NCBI RefSeq assembly: GCF_947242115.1
Contig: NC_074716.1
Location: 2,142,001-2,206,000 of the forward strand
DNA from: Biomphalaria glabrata
Taxonomy: Eukaryota > Mollusca > Gastropoda > Planorbidae
Direction: 5' to 3'
Length of the DNA: 64,000 nucleotides
This document shows positions 55,015 through 64,000 of the stretch, piece by piece (position 1 is the first letter of the stretch; each line of letters opens with the position of its first letter). The translations under genes were made by a program, and so were the position numbers. The notes beneath the pieces were generated by a model. The model worked only from the letters and a program-made list of their open reading frames with translations. It ran no database searches and had not been told where the DNA came from.

Positions 55015-55700
55015 TTATCCACCATCTACGACCAAGATCTTTCATTCTGCTAGGCGTCTGCAACTGGATAGATTCAATCGGTTCTGTGGAAGACATTCCA
55101 ACACATCTTCGCCATTGCAATTCTGCGGTCTACGCACATATCTTACGACAGAAAGGTCTTATCCCGAGTGTTGATAATAGAGATCATTTCTTGATGACGT
55201 CATAATAACGGATGAACGCGGCCCCAGTAAAATAACATTGTTCTCAGCACAATGACGTCAGAAACTTTCCGGCACATGTTGTCGACGCTCAACCCTTGAC
55301 ATGGTGGAATTATGGGATAGGATTCAAAACATTGAGACCACAAATCAAGTGCCAATGGTCTTGTGTACTGACACGAGCAGGCAACACACTGTTCACTTCT
55401 GCTGGTCCGACCAAACAAAAACAGACCCCACAAACAGCTATCAAACTTTCATTGCGCGCCCTTATCTCTCCATAACTGTGTTAGAGCTTTAGGCCCCAGC
55501 GGTTCTCAACAATCTTAGAGTCAAGGGGGCCCTGTATGCTCATCAAGACCACCACGTGTCGACTTAAAAAAAAATCTTCACTTAACCCTTAAGTCTGCTG
55601 AAGCGTTGGGGCACCATATGTGATCTGTCTACCATTTATACCCATTCTTCTGTCTTTTGCCTTGACTGGAATCTTTCAATGACAGGCCCCCGTCCATTTT
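55015..55700. other. Unassigned stretch with overlapping open frames
   Basis: Frames of 77 (minus, 55433-55200) and 63 codons (plus, 55301-55492) overlap. GC is nearer 45-50 per cent by eye. No splice sites or motifs link either to a known family. Confidence 0.3.
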
Positions 55701-55704
55701 TACA

Positions 55705-55830
55705 AAGCTTATGTCAACTTACTCTGTCTCCAACACCAAAAAAAAAAACAACCAACAATTAGTTATCAATTACTGGTAATTAATTATTTTGTCTGATAAA
55801 AAACAGGGAAATCAATCCTTCAGTATTAAG
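55705..55830. repeat. Dispersed repeat, family E (partial)
   Basis: CAAAGCTTATGTCAACTTAC, TCTGTCTCC, CAATTAGTTATCAATTACTG and GTAATTAATTATTTTG. A central part is missing. Confidence 0.5.
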
Positions 55831-56521
55831 AGATAGGTCTAAATATTGATATAGTTGTAAGTGTGGAGTTCTTTACCTTAGAGACGCTTTTTTTTTAAAA
55901 TATTTTATATTGCTGTCTTCCCATTACTTTCTCTGTCTGCCTCTTCATCTTTTTCCTGGTACTGTTCCCTGCAGGATGGTCTTTGCCATCCCCCGAGGAC
56001 CTCGACAAATTGGCCATACAGTTTAAGTTAGCGAGCACTAAAGTATTCTATACGTCAACTGAGCAAGGTGGGTCACGGATGGTGTAAGAATGAAATCTTA
56101 AGGGGCGTCACCCGACACGTTAGAAATAGGGTGTTTTCGGTGTGTGTGTGTGTGGTGTTATGGAGTGTATGTGTTTCCATGGTTAAGAAAGGAAGCGTCA
56201 GTTTTTTGGTGGTGGGGAATGATGAAACCAAGAGTTGGTTTGTCATAAGTTCATGTTAAGTAGTCACGCGGGTGTCAATTGGACGGGAGACGACTCAAAG
56301 ACGCCAGAGAGTAAAGACGTGTTTTTTTTTTGTAGCGAGATAGTGTTTGAAATATCCATTATTATTGCTAGATTTCTATCTCATTTCAAGTTGAATCCAC
56401 GAATATCGTAATAAGTTATAATACTGAAATATAATAGACCTATATTAGCTTAGTTGTACTAGCTGTTTGGAGCTACTAACCAACGACCGACCAACAACAG
56501 GAGGGGGGGGGCATGATGAGC

Positions 56522-57325
56522 TGGTCTAATGTTACTTATAAAAAGTGGTATATGGTCCAATGTTATTTATAAAAAGTGGTATAGGGTCTAATGTTACTTA
56601 TAAAAGTGGTATAGGGTCTTATGTTACTTATAAAAGTGGTATAGAGTCTAATGTTATTTATAAAAAGTGGTATAGAGTCTAATGTTACTTATAAAAGTGG
56701 TATAGTCTAATGTCACTTATAAAAGTGGTATAGAGTCTAATGTTATTTATAAAAAGTGGTATAGAGTCTAATGTTACTTATAAAAGTGGTATAGAGTCTA
56801 ATGTTACTTTTAAAAGTGGTATAGAGTCTAATGTTATTTATAAAAGTGGTATAGGGTCTAATGTTACTTATAAAAGTGGTATAGGGTCTAATGTTACTTA
56901 TAAAAGTGGTATAGGGTCTTATGTTACTTATAAAAGTGGTATAGAGTCTAATGTTATTTATAAAAAGTGGTATAGAGTCTAATGTTACTTATAAAAGTGG
57001 TATAGTCTAATGTCACTTATAAAAGTGGTATAGAGTCTAATGTTATTTATAAAAAGTGGTATAGAGTCTAATGTTACTTATAAAAGTGGTATAGAGTCTA
57101 ATGTTACTTATAAAAGTGGTATAGAGTCTAATGTTACTTATAAAAGTGGCATAGGGTCTAATGTTATTTATAACAAGTGGTATAGTCTAATGTTACTTGT
57201 AAAAATGGTATAGAGTCTAATGTTACTTATAAAAGTGGTATAGAGTCTAATGTTACTTATAAAAGTGGTATAGAGTCTGTTATTTATAAAAAGTGGTATA
57301 GAGTCTAATGTTACTTATAAAAGAA
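56522..57325. repeat. 30-bp minisatellite, about 27 copies
   Basis: TAATGTTACTTATAAAAGTG plus GTATAGAGTC units. AAAA/AAAAA and GAGTC/GGGTC variants recur in blocks, showing that multi-unit segments were duplicated. Confidence 0.96.
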
Positions 57326-57329
57326 TATT

Positions 57330-58190
57330 AAGAAGGGAAGTGCATTCGCCCATGTGACCCACGTGACACACGTGACCTAAATCTAGATGTGTCACTTGAA
57401 TGACAGTCACAGCCTATCAAGAGGTGTATGAGTGTGTGGTTACATTCGGGGGGGGGGGAGTATGGAGGAAAGCATTGTTTTATGTAAGTTTAGCTTCAGT
57501 ACGCCAAGTAACCTACCCTCTCCTCCTGTTTATTTTATGATCTTTTTTTTTATGCGGCGTAGCATGTTAGAGAGACAAATGTACCTACACACTGGCAAAT
57601 TACTGAACAATGACACAGTCACATACACACACCATGTTATAACACACACACACACACACAGCCATACCCCCTTCACCCATGCCAACCTCGATCCGAAATC
57701 TAGACGCTAGATAACTGACATGAGACCACTTCAATCTCATGTACCTGGTTGTGACACACTTCACATTTTCCAGGATGTTGTCGCTCTTGGAAATTTTTTT
57801 TTTTTCCAAATATAAAGGTTCTCAAAGTCTGATTATCAGATTTTTTTTAAATGAATTGTTTAGCAACCTAAGTCTCCCACTCTGACATGTCTCTAAACTT
57901 GTTTATAGCACACAATTAATAGTTTTTTGTTGTTTTTTTTTGGTCGTAAAATATTTTGAGTAGTCTGTTCTTCATTTCTTAATTGTACTATAGACTTAAG
58001 TACCATAGTGATGAGTTGAACTCTTAGACTAATTTAGTTGAAATCTTCGACGCAGCGTAAACAAGCCAGACTTAGTATCATCATTGTATTTGTTTCTCAT
58101 TAGAAGTTTGTAAGTAACTCGCGATTTAAAAAAGAAAATAGCATTGAAATATGGCTTGGGTTAACTGGTTGTTGTTTTTACAAAGCTATC
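57330..58190. other. Unassigned stretch
   Basis: Starts with three closely spaced E-box-like sites (57350-57375) and contains a (CA)n run at 57643-57660. No gene recognised. Confidence 0.3.
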
Positions 58191-58194
58191 TTCT

Positions 58195-58455
58195 TATATC
58201 TATTAAAATACAGACGTTACTTCAAAAAAGATGATTACGTCATACGCGTCATGCATTTAGTCATGTATGTTAACCAATGACTTAAATTCTGCCAAGTCAC
58301 TGGTTTTCCTGGCTAGCTCAGGCAACCCATTCCATGCTCTGATAGCTTTAGGGAAGAAGGAGCATTTGTACAAATTTGTCCTAGCATATGGGACGAGGAA
58401 TGTGCCTTTATCTTTGTGTCTTTCTTAACTTTTAAATCTTCTATCCTAAAGCTTA
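58195..58455 (-). mobile_element. LINE 3' fragment, family N
   Basis: AATACAGACGTTACTTC, GATTACGTCATACGCGTCAT, GGCAACCCATTCCATGC and GGGAAGAAGGAGCATTTG; recent-looking. Confidence 0.8.
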
Positions 58456-58660
58456 AATCGGCTCACTCTGCCTGTCTTTCTGGTAAAAAGTGTGTACACG
58501 TTATTTCTCCCACGACCGATCTCGGATCAAGCTGATATTTTGCACAATTATTTCTTTTACCTGACAATACAAGAATCAATTTAAAAAAAAAATTAACCAA
58601 TTAGTTAATTAACTATTGGTAATTTTTTTTTATTTTGGTATCTTGAACAAGGGAAAGCAA
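58445..58660. repeat. Dispersed repeat, family E
   Basis: CTCACTCTGCCTGTCTTTCT, GGTAAAAAGTGTGTACACG, TTATTTCTCCCACG, CGGATCAAGCTGATATTTTG and ACCAATTAGTTAATTAAC. Confidence 0.6.
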
Positions 58661-59240
58661 TCGTGCTTGAAAATTGTGGAATAAGTTTAATTAGTCACCT
58701 TAAGAACTCTTGAACCCAGAATAAACATTTCTTTATGCATTAAAATAAAACGATCATATAAACATTCACCAAGATACCTCCCGTCTTCCCCCCCCCTTTC
58801 CCAACTGGTCCAGACAGGTGATAGGACCATAGCGTAATGAGAAAGCTAAACATAAAACAAATGGTAAAAATATTTTTAATAGCACAGAATTTATTATGTG
58901 TAGGCCAATTGTAGATATAATGACCTGACGGATCCAAACTAATTGATACAATTTCACTTAATATAAGCTTTGTTTTTCTTGTTGTTTTTTTTTACTGAAC
59001 GCCCAAAATTAGGAGAAAAACTAGGTCAACTGTAAGATCTTTAAAAAAAACAATGAGAACCCCCGGAAACTCGAGAGCAGACGATACAAGATGAACGTGT
59101 GAAATCAGATATCCAGGATGTAACTTGTGGGTGGAGACAAACAAAAAAAAAGTCCAATCCTTCAATCTTGTACTGCGCAATGATTTCTAAGCATTTTCTT
59201 TTTACTCCAGTGTTTCTCAAACTGTGCTCCGCGGAACACT

Positions 59241-59689
59241 CATCATCATCTTTCCTTTGCGTTCCTCGTGGAACATAGGGCCTCAGTAAAAACACGCCAC
59301 TCTCCACGGTCTCTTTGCTAGTTTTTTAATGGCTTCCCAGCTCTTTCCGGTCCTCTCGACTTCACCTAGATAAACGGCGTCGCCATGTTCTTTTTGGTCT
59401 TCCTCTACGTCTTGTTCCCTGGGGGGTTCCACTCTAAGGCCTGCCTAGCTCTGTTGTTGTTATCTTTTCTAAGTGTATGACCAATCCATCTCCACTTCCT
59501 CTCTAAGATCCGCACCTCTATATTTTTCTGTCCACTCATCTCCCACAGTTTGGTGTTTTCTACTTTGTCATACCAGTGTATTTTTAGGATATTTCTCAGA
59601 CATCTGTTGATGAAGGTCTGTACTCTTTTGTTGTGGCTTCAGTTGTTCTCCATGTTTCAGAACCATACAGTAGGACCGCCTTGACATTA
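59241..59689 (-). mobile_element. LINE ORF2 fragment inserted in a MITE remnant
   Basis: Flanked by a 10-bp duplication GCGGAACACT (59231-59240 and 59690-59699). The left end CATCATCATC is a (GAT)n tail read on the minus strand. The body has GGAACATAGGGCCTC, CCACTCTCCACGGTCTC, TGACCAATCCATCTCCACTT and CCATGTTTCAGAACCATACA, typical of the reverse-transcriptase C-terminus of RTE-like LINEs. The target is a hAT MITE start (CAGTGTTTCTCAAACTGTG). Confidence 0.75.
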
Positions 59690-59714
59690 GCGGAACACTA
59701 GGTCAATCAGATAG

Positions 59715-59860
59715 CTAAAGTGGTAACGCGCTTGGCATCCAAAACAATTCTGGTTAGAATCCCTGTAAAGACTTTGTTTTTTAAATCAAGATTTTTAGGA
59801 CGCCTCTGGATCCAGTCAATGGGTGCCTGAGTTTAGTTGGGGAAAATTAAGGCAGTATAT
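59715..59860 (+). mobile_element. SINE family B (old)
   Basis: TAGCTAAAGTGGTAACGCGC, TTGGCATCC, GGTTAGAATCCC and AATGGGTGCCTGAGTTTAG, plus GGGGAAAATTAAGGC. Confidence 0.6.
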
Positions 59861-60382
59861 CCTGTATCACGATTATTTAAATTTATAAAAAGACGAAATT
59901 GCTGAAATAATGTCAACACGTGTTATATTCTTCCGGTATGCCAGCAACAGGAAGTTGATCTAGTTATCAGCCATCTTTTATTTAACTTATTTTTTTTTGT
60001 CCTTCAGTGATTCCCAAAACTACGACCCGTGACGAAACGTCTACTGACAGTAGGCCTACATTAGGAAGCAGCAGAGGCCCTGCTCCACTGGGCCATGACA
60101 TCCATAACCCCGAGAGATCGAGTAGGTGTGGGCTGGCCTAGGTACGCTACTCCGCCTCGACGCGGCAATCGGGAGGAAACGATCGCTAGAGGAAGCGAAT
60201 AGGCCAAATGGGTAGTAAAACAAGACTCCCGTGGAGTGCCCAAGGGAGTGCGAGAGTATTCCCAATGCACAGTGCGGAGTTGTAAAAGAGCTTCCTTGAC
60301 CTTGTCGATAATCCAGGCGCCGTTCCTCTAGCTACCGCTTCATCAATGGTGAGTCCAACACGGTCAGTTAACGTTTCTCCTA

Positions 60383-60655
60383 TCAGACCTTGTGGTCTAT
60401 AGGGCAGATGATGTAGGTCATCTGTTTCTGTGGCCTACGGTTAACGAGGGTGTCATGTGGCCAGCACAACGACCAACCGCCTTTACTTTTCCCCAACTTA
60501 TGTCAGGTACCCATTAGAGCTAGATCTAGGTGGACTCAGAGACGCCCAAAAATCTAAATCCCTAAATTAAAAATCTCAGTGTTCACCAGGATTCGAACCC
60601 CCGGACCCCGGTTCGGAAGCAAAGCGCTTTACCGCGGTGCCACCGCTAGCCTGGT
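60383..60655 (-). mobile_element. SINE family B, near full-length
   Basis: ACCTTGTGGTCTATAGGGCA, ACCAACCGCCTTTACTTTTC, CACCAGGATTCGAACCC and GCAAAGCGCTTTACCGC. The tRNA-like head is at the right end. Confidence 0.85.
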
Positions 60656-61030
60656 ATACTACAGAAAATTGGCGGGGGTACCCGGTGTGCTCGGCCTTCG
60701 ACCACGTGCGTCTGAAGTGTCCGACTCATTGGAAATAGCCAATTTCAACATGGAAATTAGCCTGGACCCCTTTCAGACAGAGCGCTTTGTATAATCAGGC
60801 TTACAAGCCTAGAGCTCAAAAAGCATTTACCTCAACTCTTTTGACTGTACAACGGTGTGGACTGGACATGTTTTTTTTTGTCCCGGCCAGTGAAACGCGT
60901 GACGGAAATGTGTCTGGGCCCCGAGACCATAAAAAGGCTGGGGCACCGCTGATTGACTCTATTATTTCTACACTTGTATTTATGCCATTTCTTACCGGCA
61001 ATGAGCTCGTGCCACGTTAAGCGTACTTAC

Positions 61031-61052
61031 TTCTCGTGCCAAGTTCTGTTTG
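61031..61052 (-). other. Candidate 22-bp upstream exon of the receptor
   Basis: Minus strand: TTAGTTTCAG acceptor, 22 bp (CAAACAGAACTTGGCACGAG plus AA), then donor GTAAGTACG. In the one frame that fits the phase-1 start of exon 50300-50268 it reads QTELGTR. An in-frame stop lies just upstream, so only a microexon or a first exon is possible. Supported by splice-site quality only. Confidence 0.25.
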
Positions 61053-61059
61053 CTGAAAC

Positions 61060-62450
61060 TAATGCACAACCTTGACCTTGTAAAAGTGCGACCGAATTAC
61101 CGCTAGTACGTGAGTCCGCTAAATAACTTTAAAAAAAAAAAAGTCCACGAACTCATTGGAATGTCGAGGCTCGTTCTTTCCCTGAATCAACTCTTTTAAA
61201 AATGTAGAATTAATTCTTGCCTTCAGAACACCGATGTTGTATACGTTTAATGATTAGTCATCATGCATTTTTTTTTCTTTGTTACTTCACACTAAGAGAA
61301 CGGAACACGTGTCAACATGCGCAGACGAGGCCATATGAGCAGACGACTCGTCAGGCAGATGTCAAAAATGTGCACGTGCCACGACACTAATTAAACGATT
61401 AGACTACAAAAAAAAAATCCAGCTATAGTTTAGTCTATTGCTCTTATACGGGAGTTCTATACGCTAAAAAAAAAAAAAACCTAGTCTATGTTTCTGTGTG
61501 TCTCTGCTTTGTTTTGGTTGGGTTGTTGTTTTATCTAAGCTATCTTTAGCCCAAACCGGATATGACAAAGTGAGGGAACTGACATATGTAAGCTAATCTT
61601 CCATTCCCTTGGACTAACCATTGCCAAAATGTGGCCCAAATCAGGGCGGATGTAGATCTGGATCTAGCCGGTAGTATTGTGTTCATTCTCTCATTCGGAA
61701 AAAAAAAACACACACACACATACACAAGTATTCTGTGCTGTCTGTGTTTTTTTTTCTCTCTCCTCGATACGACAGCAAGACCAATCGCTGTGGCGATTTT
61801 TTTTGTACACATCTGTACTCTTCAAGTAAGTAGTTGATTCTAGACAGATCTAATGTAATTTGAACTTCTATATATCTTCTCCCAGGCAGACGGACAGAGT
61901 GAGTTTTTAGAAACATTGTAAAAAAAAAACAAAAAAAAACAACCCCAAAAAACTGCCAAAATTTTAGTGATTTGCGCATAACAAAAAGAAAAATAATTAA
62001 ATAAACAAAAACAAAGAAAGTGACAATTGGTACGGAAACTGAGCTACAGGGTACGTCACTAATAATGTGGCATTGTATAACTTTTAAAGAGGGCATATTG
62101 TTTATGCATATGACTAGGAAACTAGGAGCTAATGACTAATGGAAAGACAGAATTATCGTCAACTAAACGAGTTACAGATTATTATTTTTGGGTAAACTTA
62201 GTAGTTAGTAGGACAGAACATAACATAACGTAACCAATGTAAAAAAGATAATTTTGTAACAAAAAGTCTAAAACCATTTGCATACATATATTAAAAATAT
62301 AGTAAATGATAATCTCCCCTATTAAAGAGCCTCACATATTTGTTACTATTAATAGTGAGTAGTTTTAAAAGTGGTGTATTTTTATGAAAAAAATGCTTAA
62401 CTGATTTTAAAAAATTAGATTTTTCGCTTTCAGAAAAGAAAAAAAGTAGC
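61060..62450. other. Unassigned stretch
   Basis: AT-rich with A-runs and a (CA)n tract near 61708. Small frames on both strands lack support. Confidence 0.3.
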
Positions 62451-62454
62451 GTTG

Positions 62455-62600
62455 CATCAGAACTTTGAAAAATCTAAAATATGATGTCCGATTTTCATTT
62501 TCTCTTCTAGTTTCTGAGATTTAAACAGGACAGACGGACTGACATTCCACACAAAACTAATAGCGTCTTTTCCCCTTTCGGGGGCCGCTAAAAAGGAACA
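62455..62600. repeat. Dispersed repeat, family D, copy 1
   Basis: TGATGTCCGATTTTCATTTT, TCTTCTAGTTTCTGAGAT, GGACAGACGGACTGAC, ACACAAAACTAATAGCGTC and TTTTCCCCTTTCGGGGGCCG. Repeated about 300 bp downstream. Type unknown. Confidence 0.65.
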
Positions 62601-62756
62601 AAAATAAAACAAAACAAAAAAAAAAAAAACTAAAATAGTCACACACAAAAAAAAATAATAATAAACAGATCACATTTTTGTATTCCCTATTGGGGGGGGG
62701 GGGACAAAAGAAGGGATTAGAGACATGATTTGTTCAGCGATCAGACCCCACGACTA

Positions 62757-62890
62757 AATTGACTAAAATATTATGACGTCAGATTTTCATTATCTTTTCT
62801 AGTTTACGAGATCTAAACGGGACGGACGGACAGACTTTCACACAAAACAAATAGCGTCTTTTCCCCTTTCGGGGCCCGCTAAAAATGCTT
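62757..62890. repeat. Dispersed repeat, family D, copy 2
   Basis: TGACGTCAGATTTTCATTAT through GACGGACGGACAGAC to AGCGTCTTTTCCCCTTTCGG. Same order and orientation as copy 1. Confidence 0.65.
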
Positions 62891-63218
62891 TTTGTTAAAA
62901 ACAAAGCCTATAGCGAGTGAAGGGAGATAACCGTTCGTTTGCTGCCTCGTATATCCCACTATTGAAAGGTTTTATTTCCCCTTTTTCTAAATAAAACAAT
63001 TAATGACGACGAATTGATTTACCAACTGGTAATGTTTTTTTATTGATTAATGTGTTGTCACAAGAGAAGTCTAATTCCTCTTGCTATATATAATAATAAT
63101 AATGAGGCTTCGAGTCCTAAGATTAACGAGGAATGCAGTATTTCCAGTGGCTACGCAGCCCAAGCTGCGACCTACAAATTTTGCCACACCCAGCGCAGCC
63201 ATAACCATCGTCCGCATC

Positions 63219-63225
63219 TATAAAA
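63219..63225 (+). promoter_or_regulatory. Candidate TATA box of the Yellow-like gene
   Basis: TATAAAA (63219-63225), 114 bp before the start codon. A start near 63250 would give a 5' leader of about 90 bases ending in the pyrimidine tract at 63301-63320. The alternative is that CTTCTTCACAG (to 63325) is a splice acceptor and the true promoter lies further upstream. Confidence 0.4.
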
Positions 63226-63338
63226 CTGGGTTTGGACTTGAATGCACACATTTCAGCTTGCTATCACTTCAAGTTGCATCTAACCGTACACGTTGTCAAC
63301 TCTTTTTTCTTCTTCTTCTTCACAGGTGAGCCATCAAG

Positions 63339-63568
63339 ATGTCGCCAAGACTTGCATTCCAAATGTGGCTCATATTCGTTTACGTCCTGGCTCTGGCCTT
63401 GACCGACCAGCATTCGGGCCGCATCAACTTCCAGAACAACAACAACGTTATGTACGAGTGGGTGTACCTGGACTACGACTGGCCCAGCGAGCAGATGAAG
63501 GCCAGGTACATAGCCGAGAGGCGATACATCATAGCCCACAATTTCTTGTCCGCGGTCAAAACGTACAA
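63339..63568 (+). CDS. Yellow / major-royal-jelly-family secreted protein, first coding exon
   Basis: Starts MSPRLAFQMWLIFVYVLALA, a clear signal peptide, cleaved around residue 22-27. It then reads NNNNVMYEWVYLDYDWPSEQ and RRYIIAHNFLSAVKTYK. The YEW.Y.D.DWPS...ARYIAE..YI..N and following strand match the N-terminus of the Yellow/MRJP family, six-bladed beta-propeller proteins usually about 400 residues long. The exon ends at AA before GTAAGT (63569), giving 76 codons and two bases; the rest is outside the window. Extracellular role; the molluscan ligand or enzyme activity is unknown. Confidence 0.85.
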
Positions 63569-63934
63569 GTAAGTGGGGATTTCAACTTAAGAGTTGGTTT
63601 TTTTTTTTGTTTTCTAGACGGGTCTTTTCTGATAATCCAAACACAAATCTAGTTCTTTAAAGAAATTTATTTCACCAGAACAAAATCATATAAATATGAT
63701 TAAATGTTATGTTCATGAAAAGTTCTAGTGTTTATGGATTGCGTTTGATAAAATAAACAACTATTTCTAGATTAAATTGAAAGCATGATTTGATGAAGGT
63801 TCTCCAATTTAGCAACGTGTGCATTATCCCTCCTTTTGTCTCTATATTTACTACTCTTTTTCACTTATAACTTCACACGAGGTACTCCAAAGAGCATAGC
63901 ATGAATCTTAGGAGACTTTCTCCTAAGACCGACT
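63569..63934 (+). other. Intron 1 of the Yellow-like gene
   Basis: Begins GTAAGT; AT-rich, no further exon with the expected propeller motifs before the window ends. Confidence 0.6.
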
Positions 63935-64000
63935 GTGTGATGTGTGGCTGAATGGTAATAACCGCTTGGTAACCTATCGAGGTTCCCGACTGGAGCACAG
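63935..64000 (+). mobile_element. SINE head, cut by the window edge
   Basis: TGTGTGGCTGAATGGTAA (box A-like) and ATCGAGGTTCCCGACTGG (box B-like) suggest the start of a tRNA-like SINE, closest to family B. Confidence 0.5.

Noticed and set aside
55200-55492. Possible receptor or regulator exon in 55200-55492
   Set aside because: Both strands are open, no acceptor/donor pair fits the neighbouring genes' phases, and no motif is seen.
57600-57809. Minus-strand exon ending VTTR before GTACATG
   Set aside because: The donor is weak, no acceptor was found and the phase does not match the receptor exons with confidence.
60056-60270. 69-codon minus frames ending SLGVMDVMAQWSRASAAS
   Set aside because: Two overlapping frames of equal length, a sign of chance openness in GC-richer DNA. 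Possibly a repeat, but no second copy seen here.

Overview
The window is AT-rich, repeat-laden animal DNA with small exons and GT-AG introns. The dispersed tRNA-like SINEs, the decayed LINE 3' ends with GATAA- or ATT-type tails, the hAT MITEs and the many minisatellites suggest a gastropod mollusc, probably a freshwater pulmonate snail. That assignment rests on repeat style and gene content only.

Four host genes can be read by joining exons by eye. (1) A complete PEX11-gamma gene on the minus strand, 24762 down to 13647: four exons, 245 codons, a peroxisome membrane-shaping protein. (2) A complete plus-strand gene at 30037-34884: seven exons, 233 codons, an N-terminal membrane anchor and a C-terminal YccV/HspQ-like (hemimethylated-DNA-binding-type) domain. 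(3) The 3' part of a minus-strand single-pass receptor or adaptor at 50300-44486: five exons giving a short juxtamembrane stretch, one transmembrane helix and a long cytoplasmic tail packed with tyrosine (SH2-type) motifs. (4) The first coding exon of a secreted Yellow/major-royal-jelly-family protein at 63339-63568, on the plus strand, running off the right edge.

Layout. Positions 282-7216 hold an LTR element with unusually long (about 2.27 kb) LTRs around a Gag-like gene. 7303-9304 is a 25-bp minisatellite, LINE debris and two adjoining MITEs. 9305-13640 is mostly unassigned AT-rich DNA beyond the PEX11G stop. 13647-24762 is PEX11G, whose 9.2-kb second intron contains a second young LTR element (15356-22265) sitting inside a 40-bp minisatellite. 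24900-29670 is repeats (SINEs, a SPIN-like hAT copy, LINE pieces). 30037-34884 is the YccV-domain gene. 35000-44280 is repeats and minisatellites with no gene recognised. 44486-50300 is the receptor. 50400-63200 is repeat-rich DNA with MITEs that keep clear 8-bp target duplications. 63339 onward is the Yellow-like gene.

The most striking observation is that two minisatellites are built from exon-intron junctions. A 40-bp array copies the end of PEX11G exon 2 with its splice donor (12 units, 11 with an intact GTAAGT), and a 55-bp array repeats the donor of a receptor exon (three GTAAGT sites). Both LTR elements look young and carry Gag with a protease-like segment but no recognisable reverse transcriptase, so both look non-autonomous.
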